This document shows positions 8,736 through 17,600 of a stretch of 64,000 nt of DNA, piece by piece. The notes beneath the pieces were generated by a model. The model had not been told where the DNA came from, searched no databases, and was given only the letters and a program-made list of their open reading frames with translations. Both the position numbers and the translations under genes were made by a program. Position 1 is the first letter of the stretch. Each line of letters starts with the position of its first letter. Source of the DNA: a bacterium (GTDB taxonomy: Bacteria > UBA9089 > JASEIO01); the NCBI GenBank assembly GCA_030017475.1, contig JASEIO010000001.1, positions 37,334-101,333 on the forward strand, written 5' to 3'.

Positions 8736-8810
8736 GGGGAAATGAGAGGAAAAGGTGTAACAAAGGAAAAAGAGGGAAAATAGAGATTAGTTACAATAGA
8801 TGGAGAGAAG

Positions 8811-10454
8811 ATGAAGAAGGCATGGGATTTGGACGGCCATTATAGAATTACGATTCGTCCTCAAGGGGTTTTTCTAACTGTTTATCCACCAGTTGGGGAA
8901 GGGGAAAAGGTAAATGTAGAGGATGTTATTAGGGAGATTGAAGAGAAAGGGCTAACTTCAATCGATTTTGATTTAATAAACTTAGCTACGGAAGAGGCAT
9001 CTAGTGTTCCAGTTAAGATTGGAGAGGGGCAAGCTGTAGAACTTAAAGAGGGGAAGTTGATTGTAGAAATCTCAGAGGACAAGATGAGTGCCTATTTAAC
9101 GATTGTACCCCCTCAAGGTATAAGAGGTTTTATAACCTTAAGTGATGTTAAGGAAGAATTGAAGAAAAAGGGAGTAGTTTTTGGGGTAGACGAGCAATCT
9201 ATTACCGAAATGCTGGAAAATGAAGATTATAATAGACCAATATTAGTAGCCCAAGGAAAACCACCTGTTTCTGGGTCTGATGCAGTTATAAATTATAGGT
9301 TTAAGCGCGAAAGGGTGTTTAGACCTAAGGAGTTAAAAGATGGAAGGGTTGATTTCCGCGAACTTGGTTTTATCCAGAATGTTAAAGAGGGGGAGGTTTT
9401 AGCTACAAAGATTCCACCTACTAAATGTACTCCTGGTATGACTGTTACTGGACAGGAGATTCTTGGGAAAGACGGAGAGGATTTTTCTATTCCAGCTGGG
9501 AAAAATACAGAGATTTCTGAAGATGGATTGGAATTACGTGCTACTGTATCTGGACAAGTAATCTGGTCCGCTGGAAAGGTTAATGTAGAGTCTGTTTGTG
9601 AGATTAAAGGAGATGTTGGGGTACAGACTGGAAATATAGAATTTATAGGGAATATAGTTATTGGTGGTAATATCAGGGATGGATATTCAGTCAAGGCTAC
9701 AGGAGATATTGAGGTCAAAGGATCTATAGAAAAGGCTATGGTAGAGGCAGGAGGAGATATTATAGTTCAAAATGGAATTTTAGGCAGGGGAGGAGGGAAG
9801 GTTACTGCAGGTGCAGACATAATCGCTAAGTTTATAGAAAATGGAAACGTAGAAGCAAAGGGGGACATCTTTATTACAGAGGCAATTATGCATTCTCAAG
9901 TCGATGCAGGAGGTAGGGTAGTTGTCTATGGAGGAAAGAGAGGAGTAATTTTAGGTGGAAGGATTAGGGCAAAAGAGGGGGTGAATGCTCGGACCATTGG
10001 TTCCTGGACAGAAACAGAGACTGAGATTGAGGTAGGGGTTTCACCAGCTTCGAGAGAAGAGATTAGGGTTTTGGAAAAGGAGATAGAAAATGATAAAAAG
10101 AATTTTAGGGAGTTGAAGTTAGGGATTAAAACCTTACTTGATATGAAAGAAAGTCATGGTGGTAATTTGCCACGTGACAAAGAAGAACTCTTGTCGCAAC
10201 ATTTAAGGGCCCAAAAGTTGTTAATGGTCCGACTTAGGGATGCTACTGAGAAGATAACCGCTCTACAAAAAGAACTATCTCATGAGAGTGGTGGTAAGAT
10301 TTCGGTTTTTAATGTGATATACCCAGGGGTAAAGATATGTATTCATACTACCACCTTATATCTAAAAAGGGAATATAAGTATGTAACCTTTAGTGTCTGT
10401 GCTGGTAAGATATCAGTTGATTCATATGAAGAGCCAAAATTGAAGAGAAAGTAG
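8811..10454 (+). CDS. FapA/DUF342 family protein
   Basis: The protein matches the FapA (DUF342) family, which occurs in many flagellar clusters right after the sigma factor and has been linked to polar localisation of flagellar components in Vibrio. The first 220 residues form the N-terminal part (repeated VEDVIREIEEKG-like segments). A glycine-rich parallel beta-helix follows, with repeats such as IGGNIRDGYSVKATGDIEVKG, VEAGGDIIVQNG and VTAGADIIAKFI, about residues 255-400. A C-terminal coiled coil (about 410-500) and a short beta tail complete it. The length of 547 residues is normal. Its specific job in this organism is not known. Confidence 0.88.
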   Translation: MKKAWDLDGHYRITIRPQGVFLTVYPPVGEGEKVNVEDVIREIEEKGLTSIDFDLINLATEEASSVPVKIGEGQAVELKEGKLIVEISEDKMSAYLTIVPPQGIRGFITLSDVKEELKKKGVVFGVDEQSITEMLENEDYNRPILVAQGKPPVSGSDAVINYRFKRERVFRPKELKDGRVDFRELGFIQNVKEGEVLATKIPPTKCTPGMTVTGQEILGKDGEDFSIPAGKNTEISEDGLELRATVSGQVIWSAGKVNVESVCEIKGDVGVQTGNIEFIGNIVIGGNIRDGYSVKATGDIEVKGSIEKAMVEAGGDIIVQNGILGRGGGKVTAGADIIAKFIENGNVEAKGDIFITEAIMHSQVDAGGRVVVYGGKRGVILGGRIRAKEGVNARTIGSWTETETEIEVGVSPASREEIRVLEKEIENDKKNFRELKLGIKTLLDMKESHGGNLPRDKEELLSQHLRAQKLLMVRLRDATEKITALQKELSHESGGKISVFNVIYPGVKICIHTTTLYLKREYKYVTFSVCAGKISVDSYEEPKLKRK

Positions 10455-10500
10455 CTATAAAAATAAAGCCATAAGATTAAAAAAACAAGGAGAGGACAAA

Positions 10501-10815
10501 ATGCCTGTTAATCCCATTGATTTACAAGTTAATCTCTTACAGCAAACCCGTGTGGCTCAAGATCAACAGGTTCAACAAGAACAGCCAGTTGTGCAACAAA
10601 GTGAGTTGGCTTATGAGTCCGAAGAACAATCAAGGGTTTATCAAACTCAAGTTCACACTACGGAAAGAAGCGAGGGGAAAAAGGTTGAAGAAAGAGGAAC
10701 AGGGGGGAGAGGCGAAGGAAGGCAAAGGAGGGAACGAAAGAGAAGAGAAAGGGGAGAGGAGCGTATAGTAGCAAAAGATCCTGATAGGGGCAGAATTATT
10801 GATGTAGTCAGATAA
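10501..10815 (+). CDS. small Gln-rich/basic flagellar-cluster protein, function unknown
   Basis: The 104-residue product starts MPVNPIDLQVNLLQQTRVAQ, continues with a Gln-rich stretch, then a very basic Arg/Glu/Gly segment, and ends DPDRGRIIDVVR. Proteins with this layout (N-terminal NPIDLQV, charged middle, C-terminal DP..G..ID.) commonly sit after fliA and fapA in flagellar operons of several phyla; none has a described function that I know. The ribosome site GGAGAGG is well placed. A different reading frame is also open across the same bases, but it lacks these conserved ends. Confidence 0.7.
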   Translation: MPVNPIDLQVNLLQQTRVAQDQQVQQEQPVVQQSELAYESEEQSRVYQTQVHTTERSEGKKVEERGTGGRGEGRQRRERKRRERGEERIVAKDPDRGRIIDVVR

Positions 10816-10840
10816 GGAAAAAGGGAGGAAAGGTGATGCG

Positions 10841-11329
10841 ATGGTATATCTTGTCGTAGGTGTTATAGTTTCGGGGTTTTTATATCATATCTTCATGAGA
10901 TTGTGCAGGATTCGTATAAACCGTAGTGACGAGAAGGTTAAAATAGAATTTCGTGATAATGTGACTAAGTTGATTACAGATTTTAATCGTGTATCCAATA
11001 CCAACATCAACATACTTGAAGATAAGATAGAGGATTTGAACCGGACGATTGAATTAGCTGATCAGAGGATTATTAAATTGAATCTACTAATAAATGATCT
11101 TCAAATAATGGCCAATAAGTGTGAGAGGGTTTTGGGTAATAAAGGTCTATCTCCCCATACTGATGCCTCTTTGGAACCCATCTCCCAGGATCAAGGAGGT
11201 AGTTCAAAGTACAATAAGATATATGAACTTGCATCAGGTGGAAGTAGTATTGAGGACATTGCAAAGAGTGTAGATATGAGTAAGGGTGAAGTAAAGTTAG
11301 TTTTGGGATTGAAAGGAAGGGGTAGATGA
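10841..11329 (+). CDS. membrane-anchored coiled-coil protein with C-terminal helix-turn-helix (SwrB/DUF6115-like)
   Basis: One N-terminal membrane segment (about residues 2-18) is followed by a coiled coil (about 35-90) and a variable linker. The short C-terminal motif (IYELASGGSSIEDIAKSVDM then GEVKLVLGL) looks like a degenerate helix-turn-helix. This layout resembles SwrB/YlxL, which follows sigD in Bacillus and promotes flagellar export-apparatus activation, and the DUF6115/DUF2802 families. The match is by architecture rather than strong identity. A ribosome site (AAAGG) lies just upstream, and the stop overlaps the coaD start by four bases. Confidence 0.65.
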   Translation: MVYLVVGVIVSGFLYHIFMRLCRIRINRSDEKVKIEFRDNVTKLITDFNRVSNTNINILEDKIEDLNRTIELADQRIIKLNLLINDLQIMANKCERVLGNKGLSPHTDASLEPISQDQGGSSKYNKIYELASGGSSIEDIAKSVDMSKGEVKLVLGLKGRGR

Positions 11330-11808
11330 ATAAGATTGCAATTTATCCAGGGTCGTTTGATCCTGTAACTTATGGACATTTAGACATAATCCAAAGAGCT
11401 GTTTCTCTTTTTGACTATTTGTTAGTGGCCGTTGTGGAAAATCCTACAAAAAAGCCACTTTTTTGTGCAAAAGAACGAGTGGAGATGTTACGGGATGTAA
11501 CTTCGGATTTAAAAGGAGTGGAAATTTCTTGTTTCAATGGATTGTTGGTGGATTATGCAAAAGAAAGAGGTGTATCGGTAATTATAAGAGGATTACGTGC
11601 TGTTTCTGATTTTGAACACGAGTTTCAAATGGCTTTGATGAATAAGAGACTATATCCCGAAATTGATACCATTTTCATGATGGCGAGGGAGACACATCTT
11701 TATTTAAGTTCTAGCATTGTGAAAGAAATAGCCAGTTTAAGCGGGAGAGTGGAAGATTTAGTCCCTGAAGTAGTTGCGAAGAGACTATACCAAAGATTCA
11801 ATCGGTGA
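11326..11808 (+). CDS. coaD: phosphopantetheine adenylyltransferase
   Basis: CoaD transfers AMP from ATP to 4'-phosphopantetheine, the penultimate step of coenzyme A synthesis. The nucleotidyltransferase signature is complete: YPGSFDPVTYGHLDIIQRA at the N-terminus, IIRGLRAVSDFEHEFQMALM in the middle, and the C-terminal LSSSIVKEIASLSG motif. The 160 residues match the family length. The start overlaps the previous stop (ATGA), so the gene is translationally coupled to the flagellar-cluster end. Confidence 0.96.
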   Translation: MNKIAIYPGSFDPVTYGHLDIIQRAVSLFDYLLVAVVENPTKKPLFCAKERVEMLRDVTSDLKGVEISCFNGLLVDYAKERGVSVIIRGLRAVSDFEHEFQMALMNKRLYPEIDTIFMMARETHLYLSSSIVKEIASLSGRVEDLVPEVVAKRLYQRFNR

Positions 11809-11823
11809 TTCGCAAATAATTTT

Positions 11824-11841
11824 AATCTGTGCAATCTGTGG
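11824..11841. repeat. 9-base tandem duplication before tig
   Basis: AATCTGTGC (11824-11832) is followed directly by AATCTGTGG (11833-11841). It lies in the coaD-tig gap and resembles the other short tandem arrays in the window, though the unit is nine rather than seven bases. The following GATATAAT could serve as a -10 box, but no matching -35 was found. Confidence 0.45.
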
Positions 11842-11874
11842 ATATAATTTTCAATAAATAAGGGGGTTGTGTTT

Positions 11875-13149
11875 ATGAAGGCTACGGTAGAGAAGAAAGA
11901 AGGTTGTGTTGTAGATTTGCATATCCACTTGACCCGAGAAGAGGTAAATGAAGAATATGAATTGGTTTATAAAAAATTAAATAGGACAGTTAAGGTCCCT
12001 GGGTTCAGAATAGGACATGTTCCAAGGTCAATTTTGGATACACGTTTCCGAGAAAGGATAGAAAAAGAACTCATTGAGTCTATTGCCCCTAAATATTATA
12101 AAAAGGCAATAAAGGAGGTAGATATTGTTCCTTTAACACCTCCAAAGATAAGTGCCTTCAAATGCAGGAAAGATGAACCTCTAAATTTTTCGGCCACAAT
12201 TGAGGTAAAACCAGATATTGAATTAGGTAAGTATAAGGGAATTGAGGTGGAAAAGAAGGTTTATAAGGTTACAGAGCGCGACGTGGAAAAAAGACTGAAA
12301 AGTTTGCAACTACAGTATGCAGAATTAGTGGATGTAGAAGGAAGAGGTGTGCAGAAAGGAGATACTATTACTATCAATTTCAATTCGTTTGTGGATGGGA
12401 AGCCAATTCCTGGACTTAAGGGCGAGAATTTTTCACTGGATGTAGGTGGAGATGTCTTACTCCCTGAGGCAGAAGAAAAGATAATTGGGGCACAAGTAGG
12501 GGAAGAAAGGGAGATAAAGATTCGTTTACCAGAAAATTTTAAACCAATTGAGTTTGCTGGGAAAGAGGCAACCTTTTTTGTAAATGTACTTTCTATTAAA
12601 GAAAAAAGATTGCCTGTATTAGATGATGAGTTTGCCAGGGATGTGGGTAAGTTTTCCTGTCTTTCGGATTTGAAGGAAAATTTAAGGGAAGAGTTGGAGC
12701 GCGCTTTTGAAATGAGAACAAATCAGGAATTGAGAAATGAATTGTTAGATATTATAATCTCTAATTCACGCTTTGAAGTACCCCGAGTAATGTTGGAAGG
12801 GGAAATAGATCTTATGATACGTGATTTTTCAAACGATATCAAGCCTCAAACCCTGTCTCAGTATTTAAAAGAGGTGAACATGAGTTTAGAGGAATTGAGA
12901 GAGGATTTCCGTCCTTATGGGGAAAAGAGGTTAAAAAGGGGGTTAATTTTAGACTCCATTGCTACGAAAGAAGGGATTGAGGTAACGGATGAGGAATTAG
13001 AGGAGCGTATAAAGGCCTTAGGTCTGGAGAATGTAGATAAAGCTAAAAGAGAGGACTTGCTTGAAGAAATAAGGGCGGAGAAAACATTACGTTTTTTATT
13101 AGAGGTTTCCAATATAAAAGAGGTAGAAGGTAAAAGAGAGGAGGAGTAA
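11875..13149 (+). CDS. tig: trigger factor, ribosome-associated chaperone and prolyl isomerase
   Basis: Trigger factor binds the ribosome exit tunnel and shields nascent chains. The N-terminal ribosome-binding domain has the signature [14 protein letters not shown] (about residues 40-53). The FKBP-type isomerase domain occupies roughly residues 150-240 ([18 protein letters not shown] onward), and the helical C-terminal chaperone arms follow. ATG 11875 is chosen because AGGGGG lies eight bases upstream; the in-frame GTG 11869 is too close to it. The order tig-clpP-clpX is the classic chaperone/protease operon, with clpP eleven bases downstream. Confidence 0.95.
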   Translation: MKATVEKKEGCVVDLHIHLTREEVNEEYELVYKKLNRTVKVPGFRIGHVPRSILDTRFRERIEKELIESIAPKYYKKAIKEVDIVPLTPPKISAFKCRKDEPLNFSATIEVKPDIELGKYKGIEVEKKVYKVTERDVEKRLKSLQLQYAELVDVEGRGVQKGDTITINFNSFVDGKPIPGLKGENFSLDVGGDVLLPEAEEKIIGAQVGEEREIKIRLPENFKPIEFAGKEATFFVNVLSIKEKRLPVLDDEFARDVGKFSCLSDLKENLREELERAFEMRTNQELRNELLDIIISNSRFEVPRVMLEGEIDLMIRDFSNDIKPQTLSQYLKEVNMSLEELREDFRPYGEKRLKRGLILDSIATKEGIEVTDEELEERIKALGLENVDKAKREDLLEEIRAEKTLRFLLEVSNIKEVEGKREEE

Positions 13150-13159
13150 AGGAGGTAAA

Positions 13160-13744
13160 ATGACTTTAATTCCTATGGTTGTTGAACAAACAGGAAGAGG
13201 AGAGAGGGGATATGATATCTTTTCGCGACTCCTGAAGGATAGAATAGTATTTATTGGATCTGTTATTGATGATGATACTGCAAATCTTATTATAGCTCAG
13301 ATGTTATTTTTGGAAGCAGATGATCCAGAAAAGGATATAGATCTATATATCAACAATCCAGGTGGATTGGTTACTGCAGGATTGGCTATATATGATACAA
13401 TTCAATATATCAAATCAGATGTTTCCACAATCTGTGTGGGTCAGGCAGCATCTATGAGTGCTTTGCTTCTAGCTGCTGGAACAAAAGGCAAGAGGTTTGC
13501 CTTGCCTCATGCCAGAATTATGATTCATCAACCCTTAGGTGGTGTCCAGGGACAGGCAACAGATATAGATATTCAAGCAAGAGAGATAATTCGAATGCGA
13601 GATGAATTGAACAAGATATTGGTTAAGCATACTGGGCAACCACTGGAAAAGATTCAAAAGGATACAGATCGGGATTTTTATATGACTGCAGAACAGGCAA
13701 AGGAATATGGAATTATTGATGAAGTTCTGGTAGAGAGGAAATAA
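13160..13744 (+). CDS. clpP: ATP-dependent Clp protease proteolytic subunit
   Basis: ClpP is the serine protease barrel that degrades proteins fed by ClpX. The catalytic triad is visible: Ser98 in [14 protein letters not shown], His123 in HARIMIHQP, and Asp172 in [13 protein letters not shown]. The start [20 protein letters not shown] and the 194-residue length are typical. A strong GGAGG precedes the ATG. It is followed by clpX after 11 bases. Confidence 0.97.
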   Translation: MTLIPMVVEQTGRGERGYDIFSRLLKDRIVFIGSVIDDDTANLIIAQMLFLEADDPEKDIDLYINNPGGLVTAGLAIYDTIQYIKSDVSTICVGQAASMSALLLAAGTKGKRFALPHARIMIHQPLGGVQGQATDIDIQAREIIRMRDELNKILVKHTGQPLEKIQKDTDRDFYMTAEQAKEYGIIDEVLVERK

Positions 13745-13755
13745 AAGGGGAGGTT

Positions 13756-14994
13756 ATGGTTAGATTTGAAGAAAAGGGTGAGTTTCTGAATTGTTCCTTT
13801 TGCGGTAAAGGACAAGGGGAAGTAAAAAGATTGATAGCTGGACCAGATGTGTATATTTGTGATGAGTGTGTGGGTCTTTGCAATGAAATAATAGCTGAAG
13901 AAGGGGAGAAGATAAATGAAGAAGTCCAGGCACTTCCAAGACCTAAAGAGATAAAGCTTTTTTTAGATGAATATGTTATTGGACAGGAGAAGGCAAAGAA
14001 AATCCTATCTGTAGCTGTTTATAATCATTATAAGAGGATAATGATAAATAAAGAGGATGACGATGTGGAGTTGGAAAAGTCAAACATCTTACTTATTGGT
14101 CCAACTGGTTGTGGAAAAACCCTTCTTGCTCAAACATTGTCCCGTATTTTGGATGTTCCTTTTGCCATTGCAGATGCTACAGCTTTAACTGAGGCAGGTT
14201 ATGTTGGAGAGGATGTGGAGAATATTCTACTTAGGCTAATTCAAAATGCCGATTTTGATATCAAAAAGGCTGAAAAGGGGATTATTTATATTGATGAGAT
14301 TGATAAGATTGCCAGAAAAGGAGATAATCCGAGTATAACTAGAGATGTATCAGGGGAAGGGGTACAGCAGGCACTTCTAAAGATTTTAGAAGGCACAGTG
14401 GCTAATGTTCCCCCTCAAGGAGGTCGTAAACATCCACACCAGGACTTTATCCAGATTGATACTACCAATATACTGTTTATTTGTGGAGGAACATTTAATG
14501 GGCTGGATAAACTTGTAGAATCGAGAATAGGTAAGAAAAACCTTGGTTTTGGCGGAGAGATTAAAACGAAGAAAGAAAAAGGGATAGGGAATATATTGAA
14601 TCAAACCACCTCAGATGACCTTTTAAAATATGGTTTAATACCTGAATTTGTAGGGAGGATTCCAGTAGTTGTTGCTTTAGATAAACTAAATAAGGATGAT
14701 TTGATAAAGGTTTTAACTACACCAAAGAATGCCTTGGTAAAACAATATAAGAAATTTTTTAAATTGGAAAACGTAAAATTACACTTTACAGATAGTGCAT
14801 TACAAAAGATTGCCGATGATGCTATAGCTCGTGAGACAGGTGCTAGAGGACTTCGTTCAATCATTGAGGATATTATGTTAGATATTATGTATGAGTTGCC
14901 ATCTCGTACAAATGTAGAAGAGTGTGTAATTACAGAAGAGGTAGTTACTAAAAAAGCCAGGCCCAAGATTATATATAAGAAAGAAACTGCATAG
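13756..14994 (+). CDS. clpX: ATP-dependent Clp protease ATP-binding subunit ClpX
   Basis: ClpX is the AAA+ unfoldase that recognises substrates and threads them into ClpP. The N-terminal zinc finger has Cys13, Cys16, Cys35 and Cys38. Walker A GPTGCGKT lies at residues 115-122, Walker [16 protein letters not shown] at about 175, and sensor 2 in the [15 protein letters not shown] region. The pore loop GYVGEDVE and the ClpP-docking loop IGFGG-type sequence (LGFGGEI) are present. The length of 412 is normal. Confidence 0.97.
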   Translation: MVRFEEKGEFLNCSFCGKGQGEVKRLIAGPDVYICDECVGLCNEIIAEEGEKINEEVQALPRPKEIKLFLDEYVIGQEKAKKILSVAVYNHYKRIMINKEDDDVELEKSNILLIGPTGCGKTLLAQTLSRILDVPFAIADATALTEAGYVGEDVENILLRLIQNADFDIKKAEKGIIYIDEIDKIARKGDNPSITRDVSGEGVQQALLKILEGTVANVPPQGGRKHPHQDFIQIDTTNILFICGGTFNGLDKLVESRIGKKNLGFGGEIKTKKEKGIGNILNQTTSDDLLKYGLIPEFVGRIPVVVALDKLNKDDLIKVLTTPKNALVKQYKKFFKLENVKLHFTDSALQKIADDAIARETGARGLRSIIEDIMLDIMYELPSRTNVEECVITEEVVTKKARPKIIYKKETA

Positions 14995-15036
14995 AGTCAG
15001 AAGCAGATGGCAGATTTAAAAGATTCTGACTTCTGA
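14995..15036. repeat. inverted arrangement of 7-base units after clpX
   Basis: Directly after the clpX stop, AGTCAGA, AGCAGAT and GGCAGAT run in one direction, and after TTAAAAG the reverse-type units ATTCTGA and CTTCTGA follow. As a result AGTCAGAA (14995-15002) can pair perfectly with TTCTGACT (15024-15031) around a 21-base loop. It could end the clpX transcript, but no T tract follows. Confidence 0.5.
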
Positions 15037-15128
15037 ACTTGTCTATAATCTCCTAACCCCTTCTACAGGAACGAGTCTGACAATTAACGAGTCCATCTTT
15101 GTCTCATCCTTTTTCGATTAAATAGTCG

Positions 15129-15156
15129 TTGATCTTTGGTAGTTTTTTGCTATAAA
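15129..15156 (+). promoter_or_regulatory. sigma-70-type promoter
   Basis: TTGATC (15129-15134), 16 bases, then TATAAA (15151-15156), about 40 bases before the ATG at 15197. This marks a separate transcription unit after clpX. Confidence 0.5.
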
Positions 15157-15196
15157 ATAGTAGAAGCGAAGTCTTTAAAATTACTTTATCTAGAAG

Positions 15197-15493
15197 ATGA
15201 TTAAATATAAAAAGATTATTGTCTTTAGTCTATTATGTGTATGCGTCTTTTTTCTAATAGATGTATATGCGAAAGAAGTTCCATTTACTCTTGAGGATAG
15301 GGATAGGCTAATCAGGCTTGAAGTTAAACTTGAAGAGATAGATAAGAGATTTGAGCAGATAATGAGTTTTATGTGGATTTTAGCCGTAGTATTTGGTGGG
15401 ATTACAGTATCTACAATTGGTTTTGCAATTTGGGATAGAAGAACTATGATAAGGCCATTTGAGACAAAGGTTAAAGGAATAGAAATTGGGTGA
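15197..15493 (+). CDS. small membrane protein, probably frame-disrupted at its 3' end
   Basis: The 98-residue product has a signal peptide (about residues 1-25, ending VYAKEV) and a charged helix FTLEDRDRLIRLEVKLEEI. One membrane segment (about 57-78) follows, then FAIWDRRTMIRPFE. Proteins with this layout and the IWDRRTMIRPFE motif occur in diverse bacteria without known function. After the stop, the +1 frame stays open at 15495-15542 and reads DERVAQTLKRFNLL then TAG. That is the kind of C-terminal tail these proteins usually carry. A one-base shift therefore probably truncates the gene, or the sequence has an indel here. Confidence 0.55.
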   Translation: MIKYKKIIVFSLLCVCVFFLIDVYAKEVPFTLEDRDRLIRLEVKLEEIDKRFEQIMSFMWILAVVFGGITVSTIGFAIWDRRTMIRPFETKVKGIEIG

Positions 15494-15652
15494 GGTTGAC
15501 GAGCGAGTTGCTCAGACCTTAAAGAGGTTTAATTTATTGTAGGAATTTTCTAAAATAAAAATGAGCAAGATGTCTTTAAATATTGCTGAAGAAGAGGTTT
15601 CTTGAGGAATTTGTAAGCTATTTGATGTTGAAAGTGAAGTTGCTTTATAATT

Positions 15653-15855
15653 TTATGAAGACGTGACCCTTTTTAAGTCCCGAGATACGCTTTCAATATT
15701 ATCCATTATCTTCTTTCCCTTAGCCATCAATTTAGGTAGATCCTGGGCGCCCCTTTAACATTTTTCGTGGTTTCCAGTAAGTTAACTATAACCTTTTTCC
15801 CTGACGTAACTAAGTCTTCTATAACTGTGATCAATTTAAAAATCAAGAAGTTTTT
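15653..15855 (-). pseudogene. remnant of a small helical protein gene, frameshifted
   Basis: Read on the minus strand, one frame gives LITVIEDLVTSGKKVIVNLL then ETTKNVKGA. After a shift at the GGGGCGCCC tract (near 15744-15753) a second frame continues LPKLMAKGKKIMDNIESVSR then DLKRVTSS and a stop. The two halves look like one amphipathic helical protein of about 70 residues broken by one indel in a homopolymer. No good start codon or ribosome site is seen. The rest of the clpX-serA gap (15543-15652) shows nothing I can call. Confidence 0.4.
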
Positions 15856-15856
15856 C

Positions 15857-15886
15857 TTGACATTAGGAAGGTTATTTTATTATATT
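15857..15886 (+). promoter_or_regulatory. serA promoter
   Basis: A perfect TTGACA (15857-15862) is followed after 18 bases by TATATT (15881-15886), or after 17 by TTATAT. Transcription would begin near 15893 and leave a leader of about 28 bases, too short for a riboswitch. AAAGGAGG precedes the serA ATG. Confidence 0.65.
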
Positions 15887-15920
15887 AGCTTGGATAGGTA
15901 GATTAAAAAGGAGGTAGAAA

Positions 15921-17492
15921 ATGAAGGTTTTGGTAAGTGATCCATTATCAAAAGAAGGCTTAGACATTTTGGATAAGGCTCAGATACCGTATGAGGTGAA
16001 GACAGGGCTTCGAGAAGAGGAATTGGTTTCCTGCATCTCTCGCTATAATGCACTGATTGTAAGATCAGAAACAAAGGTTACGAAAAACATAATAGGTGCT
16101 GCACAAAATTTAAAGGTTATTGGTAGAGCAGGGGTAGGAGTAGATAATATAGATGTTATGGAAGCCACAAAACGGGGAATAGTAGTTATGAATGTTCCAG
16201 GTGGAAATACGATCTCAGCTGCAGAACACACTATGGCTCTGTTATTATCTTTATCTAGAAATATTCCTCAAGCCAACAAGTCGTTAAAGGAAAAGGAATG
16301 GAATAGGAAACGATTTAGGGGGGTGGAGTTGAATGGAAAGACCTTAGGGATAATTGGATTAGGGAGGATTGGTCGGGAAGTAGCTAAAAGGGCAAAGTCC
16401 TTTGTTATGAAAGTCATTGCCTTCGATCCATATGTTTCAGAAGATCAGGCAAAGGTAATTGGGGTTGAGTTAGTAGAATTGGAAGATATATATAAAGAGT
16501 CAGATTATATTACCCTTCATATCCCATCATCTGACAAGACAAGGCATTTAATATCAAGGGATGAATTTTCCAAGATGAAGCCAGGGGTAAGGATAATAAA
16601 TTGTGCTCGGGGTGGAATAATTGATGAGGAGGCGTTATACGAGGCAATGAAAGAAGGTAAGGTAGCTGGTTGTGCCTTGGATGTCTATGAAAAGGAACCC
16701 CCGTTTGATTCTCCTCTATTGGAATTAGAGAATTGTATAACTGTACCACATTTAGGGGCCTCTACAAAAGAGGCACAGGTGAATGTGGCTGTGGAGATAG
16801 CACGGCAGGTAGTTGATGCCCTAAAAAACGATGAAATTCGGAATGCGGTTAATATACCTCAGATAGAGGATATTGAGATAAAGCCGTATCTTTTTCTATG
16901 TGAAAAGATAGGCTATTTGCATGCCCAATTGCTAAGTGGTCACATAGAGGGAATTGATGTGGAATATACTGGAGAGATAGCCAATTATAAAGTGGCACCA
17001 TTGACAGTTGCTATTCTTAAAGGAATACTCTCAGGGATATTAACCGAAACCTTAGTAAATTATGTTAATGCTCCCTTGATTGCTAAAGAAAGAGGAATAA
17101 GGGTTGTGGAGTCAAAGAGTATAAAGGAAAAGGACTTTACCAATCTGATTTCTGTTCGGCTTTCTACTGATAAAGAAAAGAGGGTGATTGAAGGAAGCAT
17201 CTTTCAAAAGGACGATGAGCGAATTGTATCGATTGATGGGTTCCGTGTTGATGCCATACCAAGCGGGTATATGTTAGTGATATCAAATATAGATAAGCCT
17301 GGGGTTATTGGTAAGATTGGCACAATCTTAGGTCAAAACAATATAAATATTGCTGGACTTCAAATGGGGAGAAAGGCAATCGGGGGTCGGCAACTAATGG
17401 TTTTAAATGTTGATCATGTAGTAGAACAGGAGGTGTTAAAGCAAATAGAGGGAGTAGATGAGGTTTCATCTGTGAGAATGGTAAAGTTATAA
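15921..17492 (+). CDS. serA: D-3-phosphoglycerate dehydrogenase
   Basis: SerA oxidises 3-phosphoglycerate with NAD+, the first step of serine synthesis. The Rossmann motif LGIIGLGRIGREVAKRAKSF starts near residue 140. The catalytic Arg, Glu and His lie in INCARGGIIDEEAL, DVYEKEPP and PHLGASTKEAQ. After the catalytic domain, an intervening domain (about residues 320-440) leads to a C-terminal ACT domain (SNIDKPGVIGKIGTILGQNN), which in related enzymes binds serine. The length of 523 is the long SerA form. It is transcribed from its own promoter and ends before a stem-loop. Confidence 0.95.
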   Translation: MKVLVSDPLSKEGLDILDKAQIPYEVKTGLREEELVSCISRYNALIVRSETKVTKNIIGAAQNLKVIGRAGVGVDNIDVMEATKRGIVVMNVPGGNTISAAEHTMALLLSLSRNIPQANKSLKEKEWNRKRFRGVELNGKTLGIIGLGRIGREVAKRAKSFVMKVIAFDPYVSEDQAKVIGVELVELEDIYKESDYITLHIPSSDKTRHLISRDEFSKMKPGVRIINCARGGIIDEEALYEAMKEGKVAGCALDVYEKEPPFDSPLLELENCITVPHLGASTKEAQVNVAVEIARQVVDALKNDEIRNAVNIPQIEDIEIKPYLFLCEKIGYLHAQLLSGHIEGIDVEYTGEIANYKVAPLTVAILKGILSGILTETLVNYVNAPLIAKERGIRVVESKSIKEKDFTNLISVRLSTDKEKRVIEGSIFQKDDERIVSIDGFRVDAIPSGYMLVISNIDKPGVIGKIGTILGQNNINIAGLQMGRKAIGGRQLMVLNVDHVVEQEVLKQIEGVDEVSSVRMVKL

Positions 17493-17503
17493 CCATATCG
17501 AAA

Positions 17504-17551
17504 AGCCACGGAAACCTTCATTCATCTGACTTCTGTAAATAATCCGTGGCT
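17504..17551 (+). terminator. stem-loop after serA, probable terminator
   Basis: AGCCACGGA (17504-17512) pairs perfectly with TCCGTGGCT (17543-17551), followed by AAAATTTTC. The 30-base loop is long for an intrinsic terminator, so termination is likely but not certain. The loop carries a heptamer-like CATCTGA-CTTCTGT stretch. Confidence 0.5.
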
Positions 17552-17560
17552 AAAATTTTC

Positions 17561-17589
17561 TTGACATTCGAGACCTTATAATATATTAT
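17561..17589 (+). promoter_or_regulatory. promoter of the leuC/leuD-type operon
   Basis: TTGACA (17561-17566), 17 bases, TATTAT (17584-17589). The ATG of the next gene follows 11 bases after the -10 box with no Shine-Dalgarno sequence between them (only TTTAGTTGAA), so the transcript has almost no leader. Confidence 0.6.
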
Positions 17590-17600
17590 TTTTAGTTGAA

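Noticed and set aside
10517-10768. Second open frame overlapping the Gln-rich flagellar-cluster gene
   Set aside because: It lacks the conserved N- and C-terminal motifs seen in the 10501 frame and has no ribosome site.
15863-15920. Riboswitch or T-box leader before serA, leuC or purA
   Set aside because: The predicted leaders are shorter than 30 bases or there is no leader at all.
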